Assembly (NCBI RefSeq): GCF_000384315.1
Contig: NZ_ARVW01000001.1
Coordinates: 7,423,001-7,487,000 of the forward strand
DNA length: 64,000 bases
Origin: Amycolatopsis nigrescens CSC17Ta-90
GTDB taxonomy: Bacteria; Actinomycetota; Actinomycetes; Mycobacteriales; Pseudonocardiaceae
Reading direction: 5' to 3'
Shown: one piece after another, positions 25,150-33,332 of the stretch
Layout of the letters: every line of letters starts with the position of its first letter
How positions within the stretch are numbered: the stretch's first letter is position 1
Notes under the pieces: model-generated
The model's database searches: none
The model's input: only the letters and a program-made list of their open reading frames with translations
Told to the model about the DNA's origin: nothing
Program-made: the position numbers and the translations under genes

Positions 25150-26511
25150 ATGAGCCTGCCGGACAGCGCACCCAGGCTGGCGGACCTGGCGACCGGTTCG
25201 GGTGAGCCGCCGGCGTCCGCGTCGGTGCCGGACACCCTCCGGATCGCCGGAAAGGCCCTGCTGCCGACCATTGCGGGCGGGGTGATCAAACGGCGTCCGC
25301 CGGTGCTCTCGGTGGCGCAGAAGCTTCAACTGGACCAGCCCTCGATCCCGCTCTTCCAGCGGTTGCGCCGGCAGTACGGGCCGGGTCCGCTGGTGCTGCG
25401 GGTACCGGGCAGGTCGATCGCGGTACCGCTGTCCGGCGCGGACGCCGGCAGGCTGCTGGCCGACTCCCCGGAGCCGTTCACCCCGGCGAGCCTGGAGAAG
25501 AGGGCCGCGCTGAGCCATTTCCAGCCGCACGGGGTGCTGATCTCCGCCGGCGGGGAACGGGCGAAGCGGCGGGCCTTCAACGAGGCCGTGCTGGAGACGG
25601 AGCGTCCGATGCACGAGGTCGCGGCCAAGGCGGCGGCCGTGGTGGAAGAGGAGGCGGAAGGGTTGCCCGGCGGGGACGGGCGCTTGGACTGGAATGCCTT
25701 CGACGCGGCATGGTGGCGGGTGGTGCGCCGGATCGTGCTCGGTGACGGCGCCCGCGCCGACACCGAACTGATCGCCAGGCTGAACCGGCTGCGCCTGGCC
25801 GCGAACTGGGCCTACCTCGGCCCGCGGCTCGGCAGGCTCCGCGAGCGGTTCGACGAACGGCTGCGGGCCCATCTCGACCGCGCGGAACCGGGCAGCCTGG
25901 CGCAGGTGCTCGCGTCCACTCCGGCCGAGCCGGAGGTGGACCCGGCAGGGCAGGTGCCGCACTGGCTGTTCGCCTTCGACGCGGCGGGCATGGTCACCGC
26001 GCGCACCCTGGCGTTGCTGGCCACCCACGCCGACCAACTGGCGCGGGTGCGCGAGGAACTGGCGCAGGCCGACCCGGGCGTGGCGCACCCGCTGCCGTAC
26101 CTTCGGGCCTGCGTGCTGGACGCGGTCCGGTTGTGGCCGACCACGCCGGTGCTGCTGCGGGAGAGCACTGTGGACACTCAGTGGGGCACCGGCGAGCTGC
26201 GCGCCGGCACCACGTTCCTGATCTTCACCCCGTTCTTCCACCGGGACCGGGAGACGCTGCCCTACGCCGACCGGTTCGCTCCGGACGTCTGGCTGGACGG
26301 GCAGGCCGCGTGCAAGCCCGCGCTCGCTCCGTTCAGCGGCGGCCCCGGCGCCTGCCCAGGCCGCAACCTGGTGCTGATGACCACCACCGCGATGCTGGCC
26401 GCGCTGATCCGGCGGCACGACTACGCTCTGATCTCCGCGCCGGACCTCGACCCGAACCGCCCGCTACCGGCGACGATCGACAACTTCGGACTGGAGTTCG
26501 AGGCACGCTGA
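25150..26511 (+). CDS. Cytochrome P450 with a non-canonical ExxR motif
   Basis: This 453-residue protein has a GAGGAAG site before its ATG. The heme-ligand motif FSGGPGACPG is complete, with Cys402. The K-helix motif reads LDAVRLWP, so the near-invariant Glu is Asp324 (DxxR). The I-helix reads AAGMVTA, with Val282 in the acidic position before Thr283. These changes may alter proton delivery and catalysis, although exceptions to ExxR are known in actinobacterial P450s. No redox partner is adjacent. A stress-type promoter precedes it, and a 43-residue membrane protein follows. Confidence 0.85.
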   Translation: MSLPDSAPRLADLATGSGEPPASASVPDTLRIAGKALLPTIAGGVIKRRPPVLSVAQKLQLDQPSIPLFQRLRRQYGPGPLVLRVPGRSIAVPLSGADAGRLLADSPEPFTPASLEKRAALSHFQPHGVLISAGGERAKRRAFNEAVLETERPMHEVAAKAAAVVEEEAEGLPGGDGRLDWNAFDAAWWRVVRRIVLGDGARADTELIARLNRLRLAANWAYLGPRLGRLRERFDERLRAHLDRAEPGSLAQVLASTPAEPEVDPAGQVPHWLFAFDAAGMVTARTLALLATHADQLARVREELAQADPGVAHPLPYLRACVLDAVRLWPTTPVLLRESTVDTQWGTGELRAGTTFLIFTPFFHRDRETLPYADRFAPDVWLDGQAACKPALAPFSGGPGACPGRNLVLMTTTAMLAALIRRHDYALISAPDLDPNRPLPATIDNFGLEFEAR

Positions 26512-26580
26512 ATCCGTCCAGTGTGGAGAGGCGGACGTCCGGGTGCTCAAAAGAGCGCACGACAGGAGGGGCACGCGACG

Positions 26581-26712
26581 ATGACAGAGCATGTGAAGGA
26601 CAGGCCGATGCGGGCGTCTGGCGCCGCCCGGCAGAGCCCGATGGTCGTTTTCGGCGGTGCCTTCGTGGTGGTGTTCGCGGTGCGGCTGCTGGTTCGCCGC
26701 CGCAAGCACTGA
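26581..26712 (+). CDS. 43-residue membrane peptide
   Basis: The ATG at 26581 is preceded by a good AGGAGGGG site. The peptide has a charged head (TEHVKDRPMRASGAARQS), one hydrophobic helix PMVVFGGAFVVVFAVRLLV and a basic end RRRKH, so it should span the membrane once with the Lys/Arg tail inside. It sits 69 bp after the P450 and may be cotranscribed. No family was recognised. Confidence 0.6.
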   Translation: MTEHVKDRPMRASGAARQSPMVVFGGAFVVVFAVRLLVRRRKH

Positions 26713-26727
26713 GAACGGGCCGACCGG

Positions 26728-27153
26728 TCAGCGGCTCCTTTTCCGTTTGGTGAATTCGATCGACGTCGGGAAGCCCGGTACGCCCGCAGCTTCCTGGGCG
26801 ATCTCGACCGAGTCGGTCACCCTGTTCAGCACATGACGGCCGAAGTTGTGCTCGCACGCCGCATAGGGCGCTGCCGCCGATGCCGAGACCTTGACCCGCA
26901 AAAGGTCACAGGTGCTCTGGAAACGGCAGCTCAGCACGGCTCCCATCGCCGCTCCCGCCATCATCCGGGAACAAGCCTCGTCCGTGGCGAGCTTGATGTC
27001 GGCGATGCCGTCGAGATCGAACTCTCCGCGGGTGGCAACGCTTTCGGCGACCGCTCTGGCCACGACGAGCTGGTCGAGTTCGGTCGGAAGGCGCAACTCC
27101 ACGACACTCGCGAGCATCGCTTCGAGCTCACCGGTCGTCGGGATCTGGCTCAT
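26728..27153 (-). CDS. RsbW-like anti-sigma-factor kinase (HATPase domain)
   Basis: This 141-residue protein starts at the ATG at 27153 with CAGGAG upstream. It has the compact GHKL fold of SpoIIAB/RsbW: VELRLPTELDQLVVARAVAE, GEFDLDGIADIKLATDEACS with the N-box Asp/Glu/Asn-type region, and a C-terminal NRVTDSVEIAQ. The glycine-rich G1/G2 boxes are degenerate, which is common in actinobacterial anti-sigma factors. It probably binds a SigB/SigF-type factor and is released by STAS antagonists at 24702 or 35946. Its own promoter is of the stress type, so it is probably under feedback control. Confidence 0.78.
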   Translation of the reverse strand: MSQIPTTGELEAMLASVVELRLPTELDQLVVARAVAESVATRGEFDLDGIADIKLATDEACSRMMAGAAMGAVLSCRFQSTCDLLRVKVSASAAAPYAACEHNFGRHVLNRVTDSVEIAQEAAGVPGFPTSIEFTKRKRSR

Positions 27154-27194
27154 CTCGCACTCCTGGCATCGCGCTTCTGCCGTTGCAACTCCGG

Positions 27195-27219
27195 ATACCC
27201 GCTGACGCCGGTACGACAC
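27195..27219 (-). promoter_or_regulatory. SigB/SigF-like promoter GTGT-N15-GGGTAT (anti-sigma gene)
   Basis: Read on the minus strand, the -10 element ends 41 bp before the anti-sigma start. The same GTGT-N15-GGGTAY form recurs before the SRPBCC and Ppx/GppA genes. Confidence 0.55.
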
Positions 27220-27431
27220 GTCCGCTTCCGGGCGCGAAGACGGGTTTGGCGCGAGCGGCCGAGATGCATCTTGCTACTCGCAAGAAGCCACGTAACTCTT
27301 TTCACTCTGATTGGCGAACTGACGAGCGCATTGGCTCGTCGCCAAGTATCGTAGGCAGTGCCGCTGGGGTGAGGATGAAAATCTGGGACCCCGGTGTGCC
27401 CCGGCGCCTACCTCCCCCTCGGGCGCCGGCC

Positions 27432-27476
27432 GAGCGCCCCCGGTGCCGTGACCCCCAGGCCGCGCCGGGGGCGCTC
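27432..27476. terminator. 12-bp GC-rich hairpin
   Basis: GAGCGCCCCCGG (27432-27443) pairs with CCGGGGGCGCTC (27465-27476) across a 21-nt loop. There is no T tract. It lies 27 bp beyond the stop of the possible minus-strand peptide frame and could end either that transcript or one from the left. Confidence 0.45.
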
Positions 27477-27503
27477 CCTATTCCCGGCCGCCCTGAATGC
27501 CGT

Positions 27504-27650
27504 TCAGGCCGGCGGGTTCGGCGTCAGGGCCAGGCTGTTTCCGCTGGGGCTCCCGAGGTCGCCGAGGTTGCTGAGGCTAGTGAGATCCGAGAGTGCCGAG
27601 ATCGAACAACTGCTCAGATGAGCGGCGAGCAGGCTGAGCTCACTCGCCAT
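27504..27650 (-). CDS. Possible Ser/Leu-rich 48-residue peptide
   Basis: The frame from the ATG at 27650 encodes a peptide with a repeating Leu-Ser/Asp pattern (SALSDLTSLSNLGDLGSP) and a Pro-rich end TPNPPA. Upstream GTG codons at 27659 and 27668 extend it. The Shine-Dalgarno match is weak for all starts, and a TGTCCA-N3-TGGACA dyad overlaps the start region. A hairpin lies just downstream. It resembles neither a known peptide family nor a standard structural protein, and it may simply be noncoding leader DNA. Confidence 0.22.
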   Translation of the reverse strand: MASELSLLAAHLSSCSISALSDLTSLSNLGDLGSPSGNSLALTPNPPA

Positions 27651-28082
27651 GCTGTCCACAATGGACACGAAGGCCCGGCGGCTGGGGAAGGGGCCGTGCC
27701 GCCGGCCCGGTTCGGGGGTCCGCAGGGTCCCGGCGCGCCCGGACCCGTTGTAGGGTAGGGGCCAACCGGGCGGTTCTGACCATGTGCCGTACGGCCAGTG
27801 GCGGCCTTCTGGACTGCAGCCGGCGGGTTGCTGCGCACATCGGCGAACGGCCCCGAGACCCCGGGTCGTTCTCCCCATACCGCCTTTCGTGCTACGGCAG
27901 GCAGCCGCATCCGGCGCGGCCGGGATCTCGCTCCGCTGTCCGTTTCAATCCTTCCGTTGTGGGTACCCGTTCGCGACCCGGTGAACGTTCTTGCGGTCGC
28001 CGGTGATCCGGACCACAGTAGGAGTTGCCCCCGGACGGGTAGGTGTCCGGAGACCAAAACGCGCGCGTGGAGGTGGTTGGCG

Positions 28083-29840
28083 GTGGTGGATGCGACGGCC
28101 CGGCCGGACGTGACACGGGGGCCGGTGCCCTTTCAACGGCACAGCGGACCACGCGGCGGGACTCTGCTGAAGCTGCTGCGTACCACCGATCACAAGCAGA
28201 TCGGCATTCTCTACCTGGTCACCTCGTTCGGCTTCTTCCTGGCCGGGGGTGCGATGGCGCTGCTCATGCGCGGTGAGCTCGCGCTGCCGGGCATGCAGTT
28301 CCTCTCCCAGGAGCAGTACAACCAGCTGTTCACCATGCACGGCACGATCATGCTGCTGCTCTACGCCACGCCCAACCTGTTCGCGTTCGCCAACTTCATC
28401 CTGCCGCTGCAGATCGGCTCCCCGGACGTCGCATTCCCGCGGTTGAACGCGTTCGCCTACTGGCTTTACCTGTTCGGCGGGCTGATGGTGCTCGGCTCCT
28501 TCTTCACCCCCGCCGGTGCGGCCGATTTCGGCTGGACGGCCTATACGCCGTTGTCCACCGCGTCGTACTCGCCGGGCATGGGCGCCGATCTGTGGATCAT
28601 GGGGCTGATCCTGTCCGGCCTCGGCACCATTCTCGGCGCGGTCAACATGACCACCACGATCCTCTGCCTGCGCGGGCCGGGGATGACCATGTGGCGGCTG
28701 CCCATCTTCACCTGGAACATCCTGTTCACCAGCATCCTGGTGCTGGCCGTGTTCCCCATCCTGACCGCGGCGCTGTTCGGCCTGTACGCGGACCGGAGGC
28801 TCGGCGCGCACGTGTTCGACCCGGCCAACGGCGGCGCGATCCTCTGGCAGCACCTGTTCTGGTTCTTCGGCCATCCCGAGGTCTACATCGTCGCGCTGCC
28901 CTATTTCGGCATCATCACCGAGATCATCCCGGTGTTCAGCCGAAAACCGTTGTTCGGGTACAAGCTGATGGTGTTCGCGACGGTGGGGATCACCGCGCTC
29001 TCGTTCGCGGTGTGGGCGCACCACATGTTCGCAACCGGTTCGGTCCTGCTGCCGTTCTTCTCATTTCTGACCTTCCTGATCGCGATACCGACCGGGGTGA
29101 AGTTCTTCAACTGGATCGGCACCATGTGGCGGGGCACGATCACCTTCGAAACCCCGATGCTGTGGTCGGTCGGCTTCCTGGTCACCTTCCTGCTCGGTGG
29201 GCTCACCGGGATCATCCTGGCCGCGCCGGCACTGGACTTCCACGTGACCGACAGCTATTTCGTGGTGGCGCACTTCCATTACGTGCTGTTCGGCACGATC
29301 GTGTTCGCCACCTTCGCCGGCATCTACTTCTGGTTCCCGAAGATGACCGGAAGAATGCTGGACGAAGGGCTTGGCAAGCTGCATTTCTGGACCACCTTCA
29401 TCGGTTTCCACGGCACTTTCCTGGTGCAGCACTGGCTGGGCAACGAAGGCATGCCGCGGCGGTACTCGGACTATCTGCCCGGCGACGGGTTCACCGTGCT
29501 GAACACGATCTCCACGGTGGGCGCGTTCCTGCTCGGGCTGTCCATGCTGCCGTTCATCTGGAACGTGCTGCGCAGCTACCGGTACGGCGAGATGGTGACC
29601 GTGGACGACCCCTGGGGCCACGGCAACTCGCTGGAATGGGCGACCAGCTGCCCGCCGCCGCGGCACAACTTCACCGAGCTGCCCAGGGTGCGCTCGGAGC
29701 GGCCCGCGTTCGAGCTGCACTATCCGCAGCTGGTCGAGCGGCTTCGGGCGGAGAACAGCGTGACCCCGTTCAAGCGGAAGCCCCGGCAGCGCACCCCTTC
29801 GGAGCAGGCGGCGGACGCCACCAAGGGCGAGGGCGGCTGA
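28083..29840 (+). CDS. ctaD: Cytochrome c oxidase subunit I
   Basis: This protein has 585 residues from the GTG at 28083, placed 9 nt after GGAGG. About 12 membrane helices carry all heme-copper ligands: MHGTIM with the low-spin heme His, [10 protein letters not shown] with the cross-linked CuB His and Tyr, WAHHMFATG with the two other CuB His, and HFHYVLFGT with both heme His. It catalyses O2 reduction to water and pumps protons. No ctaC, ctaE or qcr genes are adjacent, which is common in actinobacteria, where ctaD paralogues are scattered. The stop lies 6 bp from the convergent ligD polymerase gene. Confidence 0.95.
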   Translation: MVDATARPDVTRGPVPFQRHSGPRGGTLLKLLRTTDHKQIGILYLVTSFGFFLAGGAMALLMRGELALPGMQFLSQEQYNQLFTMHGTIMLLLYATPNLFAFANFILPLQIGSPDVAFPRLNAFAYWLYLFGGLMVLGSFFTPAGAADFGWTAYTPLSTASYSPGMGADLWIMGLILSGLGTILGAVNMTTTILCLRGPGMTMWRLPIFTWNILFTSILVLAVFPILTAALFGLYADRRLGAHVFDPANGGAILWQHLFWFFGHPEVYIVALPYFGIITEIIPVFSRKPLFGYKLMVFATVGITALSFAVWAHHMFATGSVLLPFFSFLTFLIAIPTGVKFFNWIGTMWRGTITFETPMLWSVGFLVTFLLGGLTGIILAAPALDFHVTDSYFVVAHFHYVLFGTIVFATFAGIYFWFPKMTGRMLDEGLGKLHFWTTFIGFHGTFLVQHWLGNEGMPRRYSDYLPGDGFTVLNTISTVGAFLLGLSMLPFIWNVLRSYRYGEMVTVDDPWGHGNSLEWATSCPPPRHNFTELPRVRSERPAFELHYPQLVERLRAENSVTPFKRKPRQRTPSEQAADATKGEGG

Positions 29841-29846
29841 GCGGGC

Positions 29847-30758
29847 CTAACCGCGGGGGAGCGTGCCGCGTGCCGTGGGCAGCCCGGCGAACAGGTCGCC
29901 GTGCTCCTCCAGCCGGTCCAGTACGTCGTCGCTGGTGAACACCAGGTCTTCGGCGGTGCGGCAGGCCCGGATCTCGTCCATGGTGACCGGGGTGGACACG
30001 GTGGGCCTGGCCCGCCCGCGCAGCGAGTAGGGCGCGACCGTGGTCTTCGCCTGGTTGTTCTGGCTCCAGTCGATGAAGACCTTCCCGTGCCGCAGGGACT
30101 TGGTCATCCTGGCCACGATCCGGCCGGGGGACTCCGCGGCCAGCCGCTCGGCCACCGCCTTCGCGTACTCTCTGGCGCTGTCCGGGCTCCGGGTGCGGAT
30201 TCCGCAGTAGATCTGGAGTCCCTTGGAGCCGCTCGTTTTCGGGGCGGGCGCCAGACCGTCCTCGGTCAGCACCTCGCACAGCCGCTCGGCGACCCGGCAG
30301 CAGTCCACCACGTCGGCGGGCTGGCCGGGGTCGAGGTCGAACACCAGCAGGTCGGGGTTGCGCCGCGTGTCGCGGGGGCCGACCTTCCACTGCGGCACGT
30401 GGAGCTCGAGCGCGGCCAGGTTGGCGGCCCAGATCAGGGTGGGCAGGTCGTCGACGAGCGGGTAGTGGTTGACCTCCTCGCCCTTGTGGGACAGCCGGGC
30501 GGTGCGCACCCAGTCCGGCACGTGCGGTGAGACGTCCTTCTGGTAGAACTGCTGGCCGTCGACCCCGTCCGGGTACCGCGAGAAGGTGACCGGGCGGCCG
30601 GCAAGGTGCGGCAGCATGACCGGGGCGACCCGGCGGTAGTAGTCCAGCACCTCGCCCTTGGTGAATCCGACATCCGGGTAGAGCACCTTGTCCAGATTGG
30701 ACAGCGTGAGCCGTCGCCCGGAGACTTCCACCAGGACACGTTCTCCGCTGGAGACCAT
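29847..30758 (-). CDS. ligD: LigD-type NHEJ polymerase/primase domain protein
   Basis: This 303-residue protein is a stand-alone LigD Pol domain of the archaeo-eukaryotic primase fold. It has LSNLDKVLYPDVGFTKGEVL at the start, the metal-binding DLDPG near residue 140, SGSKGLQIYC and VFIDWSQNN with the third acidic residue. It should add nucleotides, mainly ribonucleotides, at broken DNA ends during end joining. All catalytic acids are present, in contrast to the degenerate ligase at 31111. No ku gene is in the window. A stress-type element ends 10 bp before the start, implying a nearly leaderless mRNA. Confidence 0.92.
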   Translation of the reverse strand: MVSSGERVLVEVSGRRLTLSNLDKVLYPDVGFTKGEVLDYYRRVAPVMLPHLAGRPVTFSRYPDGVDGQQFYQKDVSPHVPDWVRTARLSHKGEEVNHYPLVDDLPTLIWAANLAALELHVPQWKVGPRDTRRNPDLLVFDLDPGQPADVVDCCRVAERLCEVLTEDGLAPAPKTSGSKGLQIYCGIRTRSPDSAREYAKAVAERLAAESPGRIVARMTKSLRHGKVFIDWSQNNQAKTTVAPYSLRGRARPTVSTPVTMDEIRACRTAEDLVFTSDDVLDRLEEHGDLFAGLPTARGTLPRG

Positions 30759-30767
30759 GGGGGCAGA

Positions 30768-30793
30768 TTACCCGCCAGCCGGCACGGCGAACC
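30768..30793 (-). promoter_or_regulatory. SigB/SigF-like promoter GGTT-N16-GGGTAA (ligD polymerase)
   Basis: This weaker consensus match is read on the minus strand 10 bp before the polymerase start. It has the same GGTT-N16 form as the element before the phosphoribosyltransferase gene. Confidence 0.4.
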
Positions 30794-30817
30794 GGCAGTT
30801 CGCCGGGGCGGACCGGG

Positions 30818-30841
30818 GGATTCCACGCTTGGGCCGGGTAC
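30818..30841 (+). promoter_or_regulatory. SigB/SigF-like promoter GGAT-N14-GGGTAC
   Basis: The -10 hexamer is exact but the -35 is only a GNNT match. It lies 23 bp before the small gene at 30865, back to back with the ligD polymerase element. Confidence 0.4.
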
Positions 30842-30864
30842 CGCACCGGCAAGGAAAGGCAGCC

Positions 30865-31104
30865 ATGAAGATCACCGTCGCGGACCTCCGACGAGTCCTG
30901 GAGTCGCCGATGACCGAACCGAACCTGCTGCTCGTCGGGGGCAGGCTGATCATCGTCCCGGCGGCCAGCCTCGGCCACAATCCCGGCGCGATGACGGTGA
31001 CCTCGCGGGCGGAGCTGCGGGCGAAACTCGGCGAACCCACCGACGCCGAGCTGGCAGCCCACGCCGCTCTGCTCGGTGCCGCGATCTCCATCCTCGGTGC
31101 CTGA
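30865..31104 (+). CDS. Small conserved-looking hypothetical protein
   Basis: This 79-residue protein has an AAGGAAAGG site and an ATG at 30865. Its sequence reads MKITVADLRRVLESPMTEPN, then LLLVGGRLIIVPAASLG and a helical end LAAHAALLGAAISILGA. There are no membrane spans or metal motifs, and no family was recognised. It lies between the two ligD-related genes and has its own stress-type promoter element, so a part in the same stress or repair response is possible but unproven. Confidence 0.55.
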   Translation: MKITVADLRRVLESPMTEPNLLLVGGRLIIVPAASLGHNPGAMTVTSRAELRAKLGEPTDAELAAHAALLGAAISILGA

Positions 31105-31110
31105 ACGGGG

Positions 31111-32562
31111 TCAGGCCCGCACCGGCAGGTCCGCCGGAGCGCGGCCGGGCAGCAGACCACGCCAGCTCGGGGTGCGCAGGCAGCGCGACTTCGTCCAGTC
31201 CCGGAAGACCACCTCGCCGACCAGCTCCGCGCGCACCCAGTGCGTCCCGTCCGCGGTGGCGGGCGGCACGGTGTGGAACGGCGAGGTCTTCCTGGACAGC
31301 CGGTGCAGCCGGCCGCTCAGCGTCTCCAGATCCCGGTCGGAGAACCCGGTGCCCACGTTGCCGACATACCGCAGCCGGTCCCCGTCGGGCAGACCGAGCA
31401 GCAGTGAACCGAAGGAACCGGCCCGTTTGCCGCCGCCCTCCCGCCAGCCGCCGATGACCACCTCGCACACCTGGACCCCGGTGATCGAGATCCAGTCGGC
31501 GCTGCGCCGGTCCGGCCGGTAGCGGCTGCTGGTCCGTTTGGCCAGCATCCCCGGCAGGCCGTGTTCGCGTCCAGCGCGCAGCACTGCGCCGCCGTCACCG
31601 ACGTAGAAATCCGGCACCCGCCAGCTCGGCCCGTCCAGGCCGAGGCCGTCGAGCAGCGCGCGGCGCTCGAGGTAGCCGAGGTCCAGGCAGCTCCGCCCGT
31701 CCAGGTGCAGCAGGTCGAACGGCAGGTACAGCACCGGGAACCTGGCCGCGAGCCGCTTGGCCTTCGCGGTGGAGCCGGGCGACTCCCGCTGCCGCAACGC
31801 GCTCAGGCTTGGCACCCCGTGGTCGAAGACGACGAGCTGGCCGTCCAGCAACGCCTCGGTCGAGCCGAGCCGGGCGCCGAGGGCGCGCAGCTCCGGATAG
31901 TCGGCGGTGATGTCCCCGCCCGCGCCGTCCCGCAGGCTGATCCGGCCGCCCTGCACCCTGGCCAGGGTGCGCAGCCCTTCCCAGCGGAACTCGTAGGCCC
32001 ACTCGACGTCCTCGTCGACGCTGGGCATCTTGCCCTGCACCGGCCGCATGGGCGAGACGAACGAGGGCAGCTCCTCCCAACCGCAGGGCGGTGGGTCCAC
32101 CCGGCGGATCCGCCAGGCGCGCGGTTCGGCCGGGGAGTGCTGGTTCACCAGCGCGTACCGGCCGCGCACCCGCTCGCCGTGCAGCAGGACCTCCACCTTG
32201 TGGTCGTTGAAGTGCAGGGTCTCGTACCGGCCGTGGTCCCAGATCGTCATCCGGCCGGCGCCGTACTCGCCGGCCGGGATCTCGCCGTGGAAGGAGGCGT
32301 ATTCGAGCGGATGGTCCTCGGTGTGCACGGCCAGCCGCGGCCGGTCCGGCTCCATCGGCAGGCCCAGCGGCACCGCCCAGGACACCAGCACGCCGTCCCG
32401 TTCCAGGCGCAGGTCCCAGTGCAGCCGGGTGGCGTGGTGCTCCTGGATGACGAACACGTCGTCGTCGCCCCTGGGCAGGGTGTCGCCGGAAGGTACGGGT
32501 TCGGGGGTGCGACCGGGGTCGCGTTTGCGGCGGTACTCGGTGAGATCGGCCACCTGGTTCAC
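31111..32562 (-). CDS. LigD-like protein: intact 3'-phosphoesterase domain plus catalytically degenerate ligase domain
   Basis: This 483-residue protein has a GTG start overlapping the udgX stop (GTGA). Residues 35-150 are a LigD phosphoesterase domain with His42, His48, Asp50, Arg52, His84 and Tyr88, the positions given for the catalytic set in Pseudomonas LigD. Residues 185-470 follow the ATP-dependent ligase fold, but the nucleotidyl Lys motif KxDG reads RWEG (Arg193), motif III DGE reads DGQ (Gln242), motif IV lacks its Glu (Pro337) and motif V WxKxK reads WISIT. Lysyl-AMP formation should be impossible. The ligase part may bind nicked DNA or be structural. Confidence 0.85.
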   Translation of the reverse strand: MNQVADLTEYRRKRDPGRTPEPVPSGDTLPRGDDDVFVIQEHHATRLHWDLRLERDGVLVSWAVPLGLPMEPDRPRLAVHTEDHPLEYASFHGEIPAGEYGAGRMTIWDHGRYETLHFNDHKVEVLLHGERVRGRYALVNQHSPAEPRAWRIRRVDPPPCGWEELPSFVSPMRPVQGKMPSVDEDVEWAYEFRWEGLRTLARVQGGRISLRDGAGGDITADYPELRALGARLGSTEALLDGQLVVFDHGVPSLSALRQRESPGSTAKAKRLAARFPVLYLPFDLLHLDGRSCLDLGYLERRALLDGLGLDGPSWRVPDFYVGDGGAVLRAGREHGLPGMLAKRTSSRYRPDRRSADWISITGVQVCEVVIGGWREGGGKRAGSFGSLLLGLPDGDRLRYVGNVGTGFSDRDLETLSGRLHRLSRKTSPFHTVPPATADGTHWVRAELVGEVVFRDWTKSRCLRTPSWRGLLPGRAPADLPVRA

Positions 32563-33200
32563 TTTAGTGCCGCGGCGGCGGTCCGCAGATCGGCGAGAAA
32601 GGCTCGGTAGGCGCGGTCGCGGTCCGGTGCGCGCAGCACGGACGACGGATGCACGGTGGCGACCAGCCGGACCGGCCGCCTGCCGAGGCCATCCGGCGGA
32701 TCGAGCAGTTTCCCGCGCTGCTCGGTGATCTTGAACGAGGTGCCCAGCACCGACTGGGCCGCGGTGGCGCCGAGGAAGACCAGCAGCTCCGGGCCGGTGG
32801 CGTCCAGTTCGGCGTACAGCCACGGACGGCAGGCCACTATTTCGGTCCGCGAAGGCTTCTTGTGCAGGCGCCGTTTCCCGCGTTCGGCGCGGACGTACTT
32901 GAAATGCTTCACGGCATTGGTGACGTACACCTGGCCACGGTCGATTCCGCTTTCCTCCAGTGCCCGGTCGAGCAACCGGCCTGCCGGGCCGACGAACGGT
33001 GCACCGGCGCGGTCCTCCGCGTCGCCGGGCTGTTCGCCGACCATCAGCATCCTGGCCTCGGCCGGACCGGCTCCGAACACGGTCTGGGTGGCGTTCCGGT
33101 AGAGCCCGCACCCGCGGCAGGAACCGGCCGCTGCGGCCAGTTCGGGCAGCTTCCGGCTCTCGGGCACGAAGGGCGCGGCGTCCTGCTGTGTTCGAGTCAT
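32559..33200 (-). CDS. udgX: UdgX, uracil-DNA glycosylase forming covalent DNA adducts
   Basis: This 213-residue family-4-like uracil-DNA glycosylase has MVGEQPGDAEDRAGAPFVGP for motif A, cysteines 28, 31 and 124 for the iron-sulfur site, and VHPSSVLR for the last motif. The insertion GKRRLHKKPSRTE with His113 is the UdgX hallmark; in Mycobacterium smegmatis the matching His attacks the abasic sugar and leaves the enzyme covalently bound to DNA. The gene overlaps the LigD-like gene by 4 nt, so both are made from one mRNA. A stress-like promoter lies upstream. Confidence 0.9.
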   Translation of the reverse strand: MTRTQQDAAPFVPESRKLPELAAAAGSCRGCGLYRNATQTVFGAGPAEARMLMVGEQPGDAEDRAGAPFVGPAGRLLDRALEESGIDRGQVYVTNAVKHFKYVRAERGKRRLHKKPSRTEIVACRPWLYAELDATGPELLVFLGATAAQSVLGTSFKITEQRGKLLDPPDGLGRRPVRLVATVHPSSVLRAPDRDRAYRAFLADLRTAAAALK

Positions 33201-33236
33201 CTCACTCCCGGTGCCGGGCTTGGCAACTGCGCCCGG

Positions 33237-33262
33237 TTACCTCGCGGGCGTGGCCCCGAAAC
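33237..33262 (-). promoter_or_regulatory. Degenerate stress-type promoter GTTT-N16-AGGTAA (udgX operon)
   Basis: The -35 is exact and the -10 differs at two positions from GGGTAY. It lies 36 bp before udgX, back to back with the stronger element serving the SRPBCC gene. Confidence 0.3.
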
Positions 33263-33266
33263 GCGG

Positions 33267-33291
33267 GTGTGAACCGGCCGGGCCCGGGTAT
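33267..33291 (+). promoter_or_regulatory. SigB/SigF-like promoter GTGT-N15-GGGTAT (SRPBCC gene)
   Basis: The -10 hexamer is exact, with a GNNT -35 at optimal spacing, 41 bp before the SRPBCC start. Confidence 0.55.
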
Positions 33292-33332
33292 CCGGGGAAA
33301 GCAAGGTCCCCAACGCAAGCGGAGGCGTATTC

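Larger units (their letters stand above)
27220..28082. other. Long intergenic region upstream of ctaD, rich in dyads
   Basis: About 860 bp contain no well-supported gene. They hold hairpins around 27400-27476, a weak Ser/Leu-rich minus-strand frame (27504-27650), a TGTCCA-N3-TGGACA dyad at 27653-27667, and a TAGGGT hexamer at 27751 that could be a -10 element on the plus strand. The length suggests a long, regulated 5' leader for ctaD. Confidence 0.5.

Noticed and set aside
31111..31600. Idea that the LigD-like gene is a decayed pseudogene
   Set aside because: The frame is intact over 483 codons, the phosphoesterase residues are all kept, and the gene is coupled to udgX; only the ligase catalytic residues are changed.
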